A DNA stretch of 64,000 nucleotides from Vreelandella sp042466685 (lineage in GTDB: Bacteria > Pseudomonadota > Gammaproteobacteria > Pseudomonadales > Halomonadaceae), in the NCBI RefSeq assembly GCF_042466685.1, contig NZ_CP170448.1:310001-374000 (forward strand). Direction: 5' to 3'. The position numbers and the translations under genes are program-made. Of the stretch, positions 32,270 to 40,900 are shown one piece after another. The notes below the pieces were generated by a model. That model ran no database searches. It was not told the origin of the DNA and saw only the letters and a list, made by a program, of their open reading frames with translations. Positions within the stretch are counted from its first letter, which is position 1. Each line of letters starts with the position of its first letter.

Positions 32270-34204
32270 ATGGGACGTATAATTGGTATCGACCTGGGCA
32301 CCACTAACTCTTGTGTGGCCGTGCTCGATGGTGACAGCGCTAAAGTTATCGAAAACGCCGAAGGCGGTCGTACGACGCCGTCTATCATCGCTTATACCGA
32401 TGATGGTGAAACGCTGGTTGGTCAGGCAGCCAAGCGTCAGGCTGTCACTAACCCGGAAAACACCCTTTACGCCATCAAACGTCTGATTGGCCGTCGCTTT
32501 AAAGACGACGTCGTCCAGAAAGACATCAAGATGGTGCCGTATAAAATCAGCGAGGCTGACAACGGTGACGCTTGGGTTGAAGTAAAAGGTAAAAAAATGG
32601 CACCGCCGCAGGTAAGCGCGGAAGTGCTGAAGAAAATGAAGAAGACCGCCGAAGACTACCTGGGCGAAGCGGTCACCGAAGCGGTCATTACCGTACCGGC
32701 CTACTTCAATGACAGCCAGCGTCAGGCAACCAAAGATGCTGGCCGCATTGCCGGTCTGGATGTTAAGCGCATCATCAACGAGCCGACCGCTGCTGCCCTG
32801 GCTTACGGTATGGACAAAACCCGTGGCGACAAAACCATCGCGGTTTACGACCTGGGTGGCGGTACCTTCGATATCTCGATTATCGAAATTGCTGACGTTG
32901 ACGGCGAAACCCAGTTTGAAGTGTTGGCCACCAACGGTGACACCTTCCTGGGCGGTGAAGACTTCGACCTGGCGCTGATCAACTACCTGGTTGACCAGTT
33001 TAAGTCTGATAGCGGCATCGATCTTTCCGGCGACAATCTGGCCATGCAGCGTCTCAAAGAAGCTGCTGAGAAAGCCAAGATTGAGCTCTCAAGTGCCCAG
33101 CAGACCGATGTGAACCTGCCGTACATCACCGCTGACAACACTGGCCCGAAACACCTTAACGTTAAGGTAACCCGTGCCAAGCTGGAGTCGCTGGTAGAAG
33201 AGCTGGTTCAGCGCTCGCTTGAGCCGTGCAAAATGGCACTGAAAGACGCTGGCCTGTCTGCTTCTGAGATCGACGAGGTGATCCTGGTCGGTGGTCAGAC
33301 GCGTATGCCGATGGTGCAGAAGAAAGCGGCTGACTTCTTCGGTAAAGAAGCACGCAAAGACGTTAACCCGGACGAAGCCGTGGCTGTGGGTGCTGCGATT
33401 CAGGGTGGCGTACTTGGCGGTGACGTTAAAGACGTGCTGCTGCTCGACGTTACCCCGCTTACCCTGGGTATTGAAACCCTGGGTGGCGTGATGACGCCGC
33501 TGATCGACAAGAACACCACCATCCCGACCAAGAAGACCCAAACCTTCTCAACTGCGGATGACAACCAGACGGCCGTGACCATTCACGTCGTCCAGGGTGA
33601 GCGCAAGCAGGTTGCGCAGAACAAATCGCTGGGTCGTTTTGACCTTGCCGATATTCCGCCTGCACCGCGCGGTGTGCCGCAGATCGAAGTCGCCTTTGAC
33701 CTGGATGCCAACGGTATTCTGAACGTATCGGCAAAAGATAAGGCGACGGGTAAAGAGCAGTCCATCATTATCAAGGCCTCAAGCGGTCTGTCGGACGAAG
33801 AGATCGAACAGATGGTTCGCGACGCGGAAGCCCACGCGGAAGAGGACAAAAAGTTCGAGGCTTTGGTACAGCTGCGTAACCAAGCCGATGGCATGATTCA
33901 CGCCACACGCAAAACGTTGGAAGAGGCTGGTGATAAAGCCACTGACGACGAGAAGCAGGCGATTGAAACTGCCATCAGCGAGCTGGAAGAGGCCGTTAAA
34001 ACAGACGACCAGGATGACATCCAGAAGAAGTTGGATGCATTGACCGAAGCCTCTGGCAAGCTTGCCCAGAAAATGTACGCCGAGCAGGCAGAAGCAGCGC
34101 AGCAAGAGGGCGGTGAAGGTGCCGAGAATGCCGGTGCCAAGCCTGAAGAAGATGTGGTTGACGCCGAGTACGAAGAAGTCAACGACGACCAGAAAAAGCA
34201 GTAA
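32270..34204 (+). CDS. dnaK: Hsp70 chaperone DnaK
   Basis: 644 residues, usual length. ATPase domain begins IIGIDLGTTNSCVAVLDG, with the phosphate motif AVYDLGGGTFDISII and the adenosine motif VILVGGQTRMP. The linker and substrate-binding domain (DVLLLDVTPLTLGIETLGG) and the C-terminal EEVxD-like end (EDVVDAEYEEV) follow. Folds and protects proteins with DnaJ and GrpE. Confidence 0.99.
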   Translation: MGRIIGIDLGTTNSCVAVLDGDSAKVIENAEGGRTTPSIIAYTDDGETLVGQAAKRQAVTNPENTLYAIKRLIGRRFKDDVVQKDIKMVPYKISEADNGDAWVEVKGKKMAPPQVSAEVLKKMKKTAEDYLGEAVTEAVITVPAYFNDSQRQATKDAGRIAGLDVKRIINEPTAAALAYGMDKTRGDKTIAVYDLGGGTFDISIIEIADVDGETQFEVLATNGDTFLGGEDFDLALINYLVDQFKSDSGIDLSGDNLAMQRLKEAAEKAKIELSSAQQTDVNLPYITADNTGPKHLNVKVTRAKLESLVEELVQRSLEPCKMALKDAGLSASEIDEVILVGGQTRMPMVQKKAADFFGKEARKDVNPDEAVAVGAAIQGGVLGGDVKDVLLLDVTPLTLGIETLGGVMTPLIDKNTTIPTKKTQTFSTADDNQTAVTIHVVQGERKQVAQNKSLGRFDLADIPPAPRGVPQIEVAFDLDANGILNVSAKDKATGKEQSIIIKASSGLSDEEIEQMVRDAEAHAEEDKKFEALVQLRNQADGMIHATRKTLEEAGDKATDDEKQAIETAISELEEAVKTDDQDDIQKKLDALTEASGKLAQKMYAEQAEAAQQEGGEGAENAGAKPEEDVVDAEYEEVNDDQKKQ

Positions 34205-34231
34205 CATCCTCTTTCTGCCAAGGAACGCGGT

Positions 34232-34255
34232 AACGCGGGAGCTTACTCCCGCGTT
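34232..34255 (+). terminator. Hairpin between dnaK and dnaJ
   Basis: Perfect 10-bp stem AACGCGGGAG / CTCCCGCGTT with a CTTA loop, 28 nt after dnaK. Only a weak T-tract follows, so it may stabilise the dnaK mRNA end or reduce read-through into dnaJ. Confidence 0.6.
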
Positions 34256-34292
34256 GCTGTTTCCGGGATAAAGACGCACGTAATTAGGTATT

Positions 34293-34350
34293 TAGCTAAG
34301 TACGTAGCTAAATGTGTATGTCGCTAAAGTGCAGTTGAGTGCGTAGCTAA
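34293..34350 (+). repeat. Four short CTAA-type repeats before dnaJ
   Basis: TAGCTAA at 34293, 34305 and 34344 and CGCTAA at 34322 lie within 58 bp. No function known; they could be regulator sites or a decayed duplication. Confidence 0.4.
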
Positions 34351-34368
34351 CCAGGAGGCGTAGGGCCC

Positions 34369-35514
34369 ATGTCCAAACGCGATTATTACGAAGTCCTGGG
34401 TGTCGAAAAAGGGGCCGATCAGAAAGAGATCAAGAAGGCCTATCGCCGTCTGGCGCAAAAATTCCACCCTGATCGAAACCCGGACGATAAAACCTCTGCG
34501 GAAAAATTCCGCGAAGTGTCCGAAGCATATGAAGTGCTTAGCGACGGCGAAAAGCGCGCTGCCTATGACCAGTTCGGCCATGCAGGCGTTGATGGCCAAG
34601 GTGGTGGCGGTGGCTTCGGCGGCGCAGGCGCTGGCGATTTCAGCGACATTTTTGGCGATGTGTTTGGCGATATTTTTGGCGGAGGTGGTGGTCGCCGCCG
34701 TGGGCCCAATGCCCCGGCACGTGGCTCCGACCTGCGCTATAACCTAGAGCTGGATCTGGAGAACGCCGTTTCAGGCACCACGGTGGATATTCGCGTGCCG
34801 CGGCATATCGAGTGTGACCGCTGCGATGGCGGTGGCGCCGAGCCCGGCTCCTCGAAAGAGACCTGCCCGACCTGTCATGGCCACGGCCAAGTGCGTATGC
34901 AGCAGGGCTTTTTCGCCGTGCAGCAAACGTGCCCCACCTGTCATGGCTCTGGCCAACACATCAAAGTGCCCTGCCATAAGTGTAATGGCGAAGGTCGTGT
35001 ACGTGAGACGCGCACGCTGTCCGTCAAGATTCCGCCCGGCGTGGATACAGGCGACCGTATTCGCTTGAATGGCGAAGGCGAAAGCGGCGTGAACGGTGGC
35101 CCGCCTGGGGATCTGTATGTGCAGGTGGCGATCAGGCCGCACCATATCTTCCAGCGTGACGGTAAGCACCTGCAGTGCGATGTGCCGATCAACTTTGTTG
35201 ATGCCGCGCTAGGTGGCGAGCTTGAAGTGCCGACGCTAGACGGCCGCGTGAAGCTGAAAATTCCGCCGGAAACCCAAACCGGCAAGCTGTTCCGCCTGCG
35301 TGGTAAAGGCGTGAAGCCCGTGCGCGGTGGTATGCCCGGCGACCTGCTGTGCAAAGTGGTCGTGGAAACGCCCGTGAAGCTTAACGACGAGCAGCGCGAT
35401 TTACTGCGCCAGCTCCAGAAGAGCTTCGACGACAGCAATAGCCATAACCACTCGCCGAAGAAAACCGGCTTCTTTGACAGCGTGAAAAGCTTCTTTGAAG
35501 ATATGAAGCCGTAA
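34369..35514 (+). CDS. dnaJ: Hsp40 co-chaperone DnaJ
   Basis: 381 residues: J domain with HPD (residues 1-70, KFHPDRNPDD), Gly/Phe-rich linker (GGGGGFGGAGAGDFSDIFGD), zinc-finger domain with four CxxCxGxG-type repeats (CDRCDGGG, CPTCHGHG, CPTCHGSG, CHKCNGEG), then the C-terminal substrate domain. Stimulates DnaK ATPase. Separated from dnaK by 164 bp, which contains a hairpin. Confidence 0.98.
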   Translation: MSKRDYYEVLGVEKGADQKEIKKAYRRLAQKFHPDRNPDDKTSAEKFREVSEAYEVLSDGEKRAAYDQFGHAGVDGQGGGGGFGGAGAGDFSDIFGDVFGDIFGGGGGRRRGPNAPARGSDLRYNLELDLENAVSGTTVDIRVPRHIECDRCDGGGAEPGSSKETCPTCHGHGQVRMQQGFFAVQQTCPTCHGSGQHIKVPCHKCNGEGRVRETRTLSVKIPPGVDTGDRIRLNGEGESGVNGGPPGDLYVQVAIRPHHIFQRDGKHLQCDVPINFVDAALGGELEVPTLDGRVKLKIPPETQTGKLFRLRGKGVKPVRGGMPGDLLCKVVVETPVKLNDEQRDLLRQLQKSFDDSNSHNHSPKKTGFFDSVKSFFEDMKP

Positions 35515-35550
35515 AACTGTAATAATGGTAAGCAGTTAGTTGTTTTGTTC

Positions 35551-35578
35551 AAAAACCCTCGGTTCGCCGGGGGTTTTT
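35551..35578 (+). terminator. Terminator after dnaJ
   Basis: AAAAACCC-TCGG-TTCG-CCGG-GGGTTTTT stem-loop, 37 nt after the stop, with T-run. Confidence 0.85.
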
Positions 35579-35590
35579 GCTGTTTAAGGA

Positions 35591-36502
35591 ATGATAAGCG
35601 CAATGGATCACCTTGAAGAAAGGCCCACCATGGGCATTTTGCTGCGGGTACTGTCTGGCTTGCTGTTTACCGGGATGTTGGTGTGTATTAAGGCAGTCAG
35701 TGATGAAGTGCCGGTGGGGCAGTCGGTGTTTTTTCGCTCGCTGTTTGCGCTGCTGCCTATTGTTGTTTTCCTTCTGCTGCGGCGTGAGTTCCCCCAGGGG
35801 TTGGCTACGCGCCGCCCGCTGGGGCATGCGCTGCGTTCTGGGCTGGGGGCGGCGGCGATGTTTGCCTCTTTTGCGGCGGTGGCGCTTCTGCCCGTCGCTG
35901 AGGCAACCCTGTTAGCCCAGCTTACGCCGGTCTTTATGGCGGTGGGTGGTGTGCTGTTGCTGGGGGAGCGCTTCTCGCTTAATCGCGCGGGTGGCGTGGT
36001 GCTGGCGCTTGCCGGGGTGGCCCTGCTGATTTTACCTGGGCTCAATGCCGGTTCCAGTAATGGCCAAGCGACCGGGTACGCGCTAGGGGCGTTGAGTGCG
36101 CTGCTAACGGCAGGTGCTTTATTGACCGTCAGGCGTATTTCGCGCACTGAGACGGCTGCTTCAATCGCCTTCTACTTTATTTTGGTGGCCGCGCTAGCCG
36201 GGCTGGCGACGCTGCCGCTGGGCTGGGCCGCGCTTAGTCGGGTGGAGTTTGCGCTTTTAGTGCTATCGGGCCTGTTTGGCGGCGCTGCGCATATCGCGAT
36301 GACATTAGCGCTACGCTACGCCGAGGCGTCGCGTTTGGCACCTTTCGAATATATTGCCCTGGTGTGGCCCGTGCTCGCCGATTGGGTGCTGTTTGGAATC
36401 CCTGTCTCCAGTGGCTTCCTGCTCGCGCTGCCGCTGATGCTATCCGGAGTAGCACTTGCGGCGATGGAGGGGCGACGGCTTAAATGGCTATTTCGCCGAT
36501 AA
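35591..36502 (+). CDS. EamA/DMT-family transporter
   Basis: About 290-303 residues, ten predicted membrane helices in two EamA repeats (EVPVGQSVFFRSLFALLPIVVF and EASRLAPFEYIALVWPVLADWVLF). Members export amino acids, drugs or metabolites; the substrate here is unknown. The start could be 35591, 35603 or 35630; the last has GAAAGG at good distance. Upstream of a DUF2218 gene on the same strand. Confidence 0.9.
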   Translation: MISAMDHLEERPTMGILLRVLSGLLFTGMLVCIKAVSDEVPVGQSVFFRSLFALLPIVVFLLLRREFPQGLATRRPLGHALRSGLGAAAMFASFAAVALLPVAEATLLAQLTPVFMAVGGVLLLGERFSLNRAGGVVLALAGVALLILPGLNAGSSNGQATGYALGALSALLTAGALLTVRRISRTETAASIAFYFILVAALAGLATLPLGWAALSRVEFALLVLSGLFGGAAHIAMTLALRYAEASRLAPFEYIALVWPVLADWVLFGIPVSSGFLLALPLMLSGVALAAMEGRRLKWLFRR

Positions 36503-36618
36503 GCTGCAGCTGCGCGGAAACATGCCGTTCCAGTGTATTGTTAATCGCTGCTTGGTGCTGGTCACTGCGGGCATTACGCTGGTAGGTATTTTATGAATGC
36601 TTTTCTGGAGGAGTCATC

Positions 36619-36900
36619 ATGCCTTTATCTCGTGTTGAAATTGTCACGCCTTCCGCCGAGCGTTTGATCAATCGGCTCTGTAAACACTGGGCGCATAAGT
36701 TGGACGTCGAGCAAAGCGACCAGCAAGCCACCATTACGTTTGCCACCGGCACCTGCGTCATGGTGGCTGAGGCCGATAAGTTGGTGGTGGCCCTCGAAAC
36801 CCTGGAAGAGGAGCATCTGGATGAACTGGAGGGGGTAGTCGAGCGCCACTTGGTGCGTATGGCCGGTGATGAAGAGCTGGCGATTGTATGGGAGAACTAG
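36619..36900 (+). CDS. DUF2218 family protein
   Basis: 93 residues. LINRLCKHWAHKLDVEQSDQQATITFATGTCVMVAE matches DUF2218, small proteins of unknown function often near iron or siderophore genes. Start supported by CTGGAGGAG 8 nt before ATG. The next gene, dapB, has its own promoter overlapping the end of this one. Confidence 0.85.
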   Translation: MPLSRVEIVTPSAERLINRLCKHWAHKLDVEQSDQQATITFATGTCVMVAEADKLVVALETLEEEHLDELEGVVERHLVRMAGDEELAIVWEN

Positions 36901-36913
36901 ACCACGACGGGTC

Positions 36914-36922
36914 TGCTATAAT
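36914..36922 (+). promoter_or_regulatory. Extended -10 promoter of dapB
   Basis: TGCTATAAT is a perfect extended -10 (TGnTATAAT) 59 bp before the dapB start. No good -35 is needed or seen. Confidence 0.6.
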
Positions 36923-36980
36923 CGCGCTGATTTTGAAAACATAAGTCTTACGCACCGAAACCGAGAGCGCAGGAGTTCGC

Positions 36981-37787
36981 ATGACCCGAATTGCCATTGT
37001 AGGCGTGGCTGGCCGCATGGGCCGTACGTTGGTAAATGCTGTAGAGCAAGAGGCTGAGGCAACGCTAGCCGGTGGAATTGTGGAGCCAGGCAGCTCCTTA
37101 GCGGGCGCTGACATTGGCGAGCTTGCTGGCGTAGGGAAGCGCGGCGTTGTTGCGGTCGATTCGCTCGCGTCGATTGTCGATGACTTTGATGTGCTAATCG
37201 ACTTCACGGCTCCCCAGGTCACGCTGGGTAACCTGGCGTTCTGCGCAGAGCACGGCAAGCGTATCGTGATTGGCACTACCGGCATGAGCGATGATGAATT
37301 GGCTCAGCTCGATAGCTACCGTGATAAGGTCGCCATGGTGTTCGCGCCGAATATGAGCGTCGGGGTTAATTTGACCCTGAAACTGCTCGAAACCGCTGCC
37401 AAAGCACTCGGCGATGAAGGCTACGATATTGAAGTGATCGAGTCTCACCACCGCCATAAGGTTGATGCGCCTTCCGGCACCGCGATCAAAATGGGCGAAG
37501 TCATTGCCGACAGCCTGGGGCGTAACCTTAAAGAGCACGGCGTGTTCGAGCGAGTCGGGCAGTGCGGTCCACGCACCGACAAAGAGATTGGCTTTGCCAC
37601 CGTGCGTGCGGGCGATATCGTGGGTGAGCACACGGTAATGTTTGCCACCGAAGGCGAGCGCATCGAAATCACTCACAAGGCCTCCAGCCGAATGACCTTT
37701 GCCAAAGGCGCTGTGCGTGCGGCGCGCTGGGTCGCTGGCAAAGAGAGCGGTCGTTACGATATGCAGGATGTGTTGGAGCTGAGCTAG
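36981..37787 (+). CDS. dapB: 4-hydroxy-tetrahydrodipicolinate reductase DapB
   Basis: 268 residues. N-terminal NAD(P)H site GVAGRMGRT, conserved FAPNMSVGVNLTLKLL, and the catalytic/substrate motif ESHHRHKVDAPSGTA. It reduces dihydrodipicolinate-type intermediate with NAD(P)H in the lysine and meso-diaminopimelate pathway. Normal length. Confidence 0.98.
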   Translation: MTRIAIVGVAGRMGRTLVNAVEQEAEATLAGGIVEPGSSLAGADIGELAGVGKRGVVAVDSLASIVDDFDVLIDFTAPQVTLGNLAFCAEHGKRIVIGTTGMSDDELAQLDSYRDKVAMVFAPNMSVGVNLTLKLLETAAKALGDEGYDIEVIESHHRHKVDAPSGTAIKMGEVIADSLGRNLKEHGVFERVGQCGPRTDKEIGFATVRAGDIVGEHTVMFATEGERIEITHKASSRMTFAKGAVRAARWVAGKESGRYDMQDVLELS

Positions 37788-37820
37788 GATCGATAAAGGC
37801 GCATTTATCGTTTGCGGGCG

Positions 37821-37842
37821 AGAAGGGGTGAGAGCCCCTTCT
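37821..37842. terminator. Hairpin between dapB and methyltransferase
   Basis: AGAAGGGG / CCCCTTCT stem with a 6-nt loop between the two convergent genes, without T-run. Confidence 0.5.
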
Positions 37843-37862
37843 GGGCATCTAAACAGCGAGCC

Positions 37863-39275
37863 TTAAAACAGGCTGAGGCTCGGCTGCGGCACTTTTTGCT
37901 GTCGCTCGAAGGCTTGGCTCCACTCGTAGTGAGAGGTCTCCCGGTAGCGTGAGAATTTAAAATCTTCCGGCGGTGCCGTTGCTTTATTGTCGAGCAGGTC
38001 TTTGATCAGCTTGCCGACCGCGTAACCTAAGCTGGCAGGTACGGCGTTGCCCACCTGTTTATATTGCTGCACTAACGGCCCCGCCAACTGCCAGCCATCG
38101 GGAAATTCCTGGATTCGTTTGTACTCTTCTATGGATAAGGGCCGGTCTTCTTCTGGATGAGCCAAGTCTGTGGCGGGCATGGCGGGGTGGGTAACCAGGG
38201 TGGGAGAGGGTTTGTCCCAGCTTAGGCGCCTCAAAAAGCCCGTTTTGCCGCCGCCGGAAAAATAGGATTTACCTAATGCTTCTTGCTGCAGGGCGGTGGG
38301 TAGCGCGCGCCAGTTCTGTCCCGCCTTTAGCTGCCGATAATACTTCAAGCGTTTTTCTGGAAAATTAAGGTGGGTGTGACTCTCCAGGCCAGCGACTGCG
38401 TCTTTAAAGGTTTTCCATCTGGGGAGCCCATGGCTACCGTGCTCCGAGTGGGTAGGCTGCAAAAAGGGCGCAGCGTCGCCATCCCGTGAGCAAATAATGA
38501 TGACTCTTTCACGGGTTTGCGGGGTGCCAAAGTTCGCCGAGTTATAGAGGTTGAAGGAGCATGAGTAGCCGGCTTTCTGCAGTAGGCACAGCACGAAATT
38601 AAGCGCTCCGCCTTTCATTTCGTCCAGTGAGAGGTCGGGAAAGCCAGGGCCGCGTTGGCTATGTGGCCTGTGATCCATCGGGCAGGAGAGCAGGCCGCGT
38701 ACGTTCTCAATGACCAGAAAGCGTGGCTGTATCTCAATCGCCAGATCGATAAACTTTAGAAAGGCGTTGCCGCGATCATCATTGAATGCCTTTCGTTTGC
38801 CCGCGGTGCTAAACGCTTGGCAGGGCGGGCCGCCGACCATCAAGTCGACACTCTCTGCCTCTAGCTGCGCCGCTACTAAAATTTGTGCCGCTGAGTAGTC
38901 ATTGATATCGCCGAGCAAGGCTGTATTGGGGCGATTGAGCAGAATCGTTTGACGGCAGTACTTGTCGAATTCGCAGGCCAGGCGAATATCAAACCCCGCA
39001 GCTTCAATGCCCAGATCCAGCCCCATGGCGCCGGAAAAAAAGCTCAAGGCGACTGGCTTATCCGTGTTGGCGGATGTGTCAAAGTAGGCGGGGTGATCCT
39101 GTGCGATGCGCTGCTCGGCTTCCTGCTGATACTGTTGGACGCTTTCAGCATCGACTACCCAGGTGCTACCAATTCTTTCTGCTCTTAGCGCCTGTTTCCG
39201 GCACAGGGATCTTGCATGCTGAGGGCTTACCCCAAGCGTTAACGCGGCGTCTTCAATGCTGATGTGGGTACTCAA
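37863..39275 (-). CDS. Orphan DNA cytosine-C5 methyltransferase with N-terminal helix-turn-helix
   Basis: 470 residues. Residues 1-50 look like an excisionase-type helix-turn-helix (SIEDAALTLGVSPQHARSLCRKQ, then STWVVDAESVQQY), unusual for a C5-MTase. The catalytic part has motif I (FFSGAMGLDLGI), motif IV (GGPPCQAFS, Cys152), motif VI (IENV), motif VIII (QTRERVIII) and motif X (QVGNAVP). It methylates cytosine C5 in an unknown site. No restriction endonuclease or vsr gene is next to it; flanks are dapB and carA. It could be a regulatory or anti-restriction MTase. Confidence 0.93.
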   Translation of the reverse strand: MSTHISIEDAALTLGVSPQHARSLCRKQALRAERIGSTWVVDAESVQQYQQEAEQRIAQDHPAYFDTSANTDKPVALSFFSGAMGLDLGIEAAGFDIRLACEFDKYCRQTILLNRPNTALLGDINDYSAAQILVAAQLEAESVDLMVGGPPCQAFSTAGKRKAFNDDRGNAFLKFIDLAIEIQPRFLVIENVRGLLSCPMDHRPHSQRGPGFPDLSLDEMKGGALNFVLCLLQKAGYSCSFNLYNSANFGTPQTRERVIIICSRDGDAAPFLQPTHSEHGSHGLPRWKTFKDAVAGLESHTHLNFPEKRLKYYRQLKAGQNWRALPTALQQEALGKSYFSGGGKTGFLRRLSWDKPSPTLVTHPAMPATDLAHPEEDRPLSIEEYKRIQEFPDGWQLAGPLVQQYKQVGNAVPASLGYAVGKLIKDLLDNKATAPPEDFKFSRYRETSHYEWSQAFERQQKVPQPSLSLF

Positions 39276-39677
39276 TCTTGTTTCCTTTGCGAAACCTGAG
39301 GCAGGTACCTATGGTCGACGCCTAGCGGGTTAGTGTCAATGTGCGCTTAAGGGGGTAGTTTTGGGTCAAGAATTCCTGTAACATTTCAAAAATTTTGGCC
39401 GGGTGGCCTGGAAATCCTAGACGGCGCGCTTGTTGCGTTGGCCAGCCCAAAGCCTGCCCCGAGCCCGCTAGCAGTTTTGATGGTTAGCGAGCGGCTCTGA
39501 AGGCATCGAACAACAAGCGGGATGAAACCGATTCTTTTTATCGGCTTCGTCCCGCTTTTTTACGACCCCAGTTTTACTAGTGATAGATGTTATTGGCGAT
39601 AGTTTTACGTCGTGGATAATCAAGAAATTGCTGAGCCTGCGCCCCACAGGCTCCCACCAGCATGGGAGGATCTTGTT
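39276..39677 (+). promoter_or_regulatory. carA leader with strong terminator-like hairpin
   Basis: About 400 bp between the divergent methyltransferase and carA. At 39515-39561 an 18-bp stem (only one A-C mismatch and one G-T pair, arms starting AAGCGGGA and ending TCCCGCTT) is followed by six T. No plus-strand gene lies between it and dapB, 1.7 kb upstream and blocked by an antisense gene, so it is better read as a leader attenuator of carAB than as a gene terminator. No leader peptide with clear RBS was found. Confidence 0.6.
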
Positions 39678-40838
39678 TTGAATAACCCCGCATTGAGCAA
39701 ACCCGCAATATTGGCCCTGGAAGATGGCAGCGTGTTCCACGGTATCGCCATTGGCGCGGACGGATTAACAAGCGGTGAGGTGGTGTTCAATACGGCCATG
39801 ACCGGCTATCAAGAAATCCTCACCGACCCCTCCTATACCCGCCAAATCGTTACCCTCACCTATCCCCATATCGGCAATACCGGCATTAACGCTGAAGACG
39901 TTGAGTCAGCGTCTATTGCCGCCGCTGGCTTGGTGATTCGCGACTTGCCATTGATGGCCAGCAGCTTCCGCTCTGAGCAGTCGCTTTCAGACTACCTGAA
40001 AAGCCAGAACGTGCTGGGCATTGCCGATATTGATACCCGCCGCCTAACGCGCATTTTGCGCGATAAGGGCGCTCAGAACGGGGCGATTCTGGCAGGTGCC
40101 GACGCTGAGGGCGATGATGCGGTGGCGCGAGCGCTGGAAGCCGCCAAGGCTTTCCCTGGTCTGAAAGGAATGGATCTGGCCAAAGAGGTGTCGTGTAAAG
40201 AGGCTTACGAGTGGTCGGAAGGTGAGTGGACGTTGGGTGAAGGCTACGCCGATGCGACTAAAAGCGAGCGCCCCTACCATGTGGTGGCGTACGACTACGG
40301 GGTGAAATTCAACATCCTGCGCATGCTGGCCGCACGCGGCTGCCGTTTAACGGTGGTGCCCGCGCAAACGCCCGCCGCTGAGGTGCTGGCGATGAACCCG
40401 GATGGTATCTTTTTAGCCAACGGCCCGGGTGACCCGGAACCTTGTGATTACGCGATTAAAGCCATCCAGGAAGTACTGGAAACCGATATTCCGGTGTTTG
40501 GTATCTGCCTGGGCCACCAGCTGCTGGCGCTGGCATCCGGTGCGAGAACCGTCAAGATGAGCCACGGCCACCACGGTGCCAATCACCCGGTGCAGGATTT
40601 GAATAGTGGCACTGTGATGATCACTAGCCAGAATCACGGCTTTGCGGCGGATGAAGCGACCCTGCCTGCTAACGTGCGCGCAACGCACCGTTCGTTGTTC
40701 GACGGCACCTTGCAGGGAATCGAGCTTACTGACCGCCCGGCGTTCAGCTTTCAAGGCCACCCGGAAGCGAGCCCTGGCCCGCGTGATGTGGCGCCGCTGT
40801 TTGATCGCTTCGTCGCGATGATGCAGGCCCGAAGCTAA
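39678..40838 (+). CDS. carA: Carbamoyl-phosphate synthase small subunit CarA
   Basis: The TTG at 39678 is preferred: GGGAGGA lies 7 nt upstream and the product (NNPALSKPAILALEDG...) begins where the family begins, giving 386 residues. The GTG at 39612 would add 22 unconserved residues. The glutaminase domain shows the Cys nucleophile (FGICLGHQLL) and GHPEASPGP. It feeds ammonia from glutamine to CarB for arginine and pyrimidine synthesis. First gene of carA-carB-greA. Confidence 0.96.
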   Translation: MNNPALSKPAILALEDGSVFHGIAIGADGLTSGEVVFNTAMTGYQEILTDPSYTRQIVTLTYPHIGNTGINAEDVESASIAAAGLVIRDLPLMASSFRSEQSLSDYLKSQNVLGIADIDTRRLTRILRDKGAQNGAILAGADAEGDDAVARALEAAKAFPGLKGMDLAKEVSCKEAYEWSEGEWTLGEGYADATKSERPYHVVAYDYGVKFNILRMLAARGCRLTVVPAQTPAAEVLAMNPDGIFLANGPGDPEPCDYAIKAIQEVLETDIPVFGICLGHQLLALASGARTVKMSHGHHGANHPVQDLNSGTVMITSQNHGFAADEATLPANVRATHRSLFDGTLQGIELTDRPAFSFQGHPEASPGPRDVAPLFDRFVAMMQARS

Positions 40839-40900
40839 CGCATCGCGCTGCCAGATCGCCCTTTTGTCGCTCATCGTCACCATTTTTTGCGGGAACCGTT

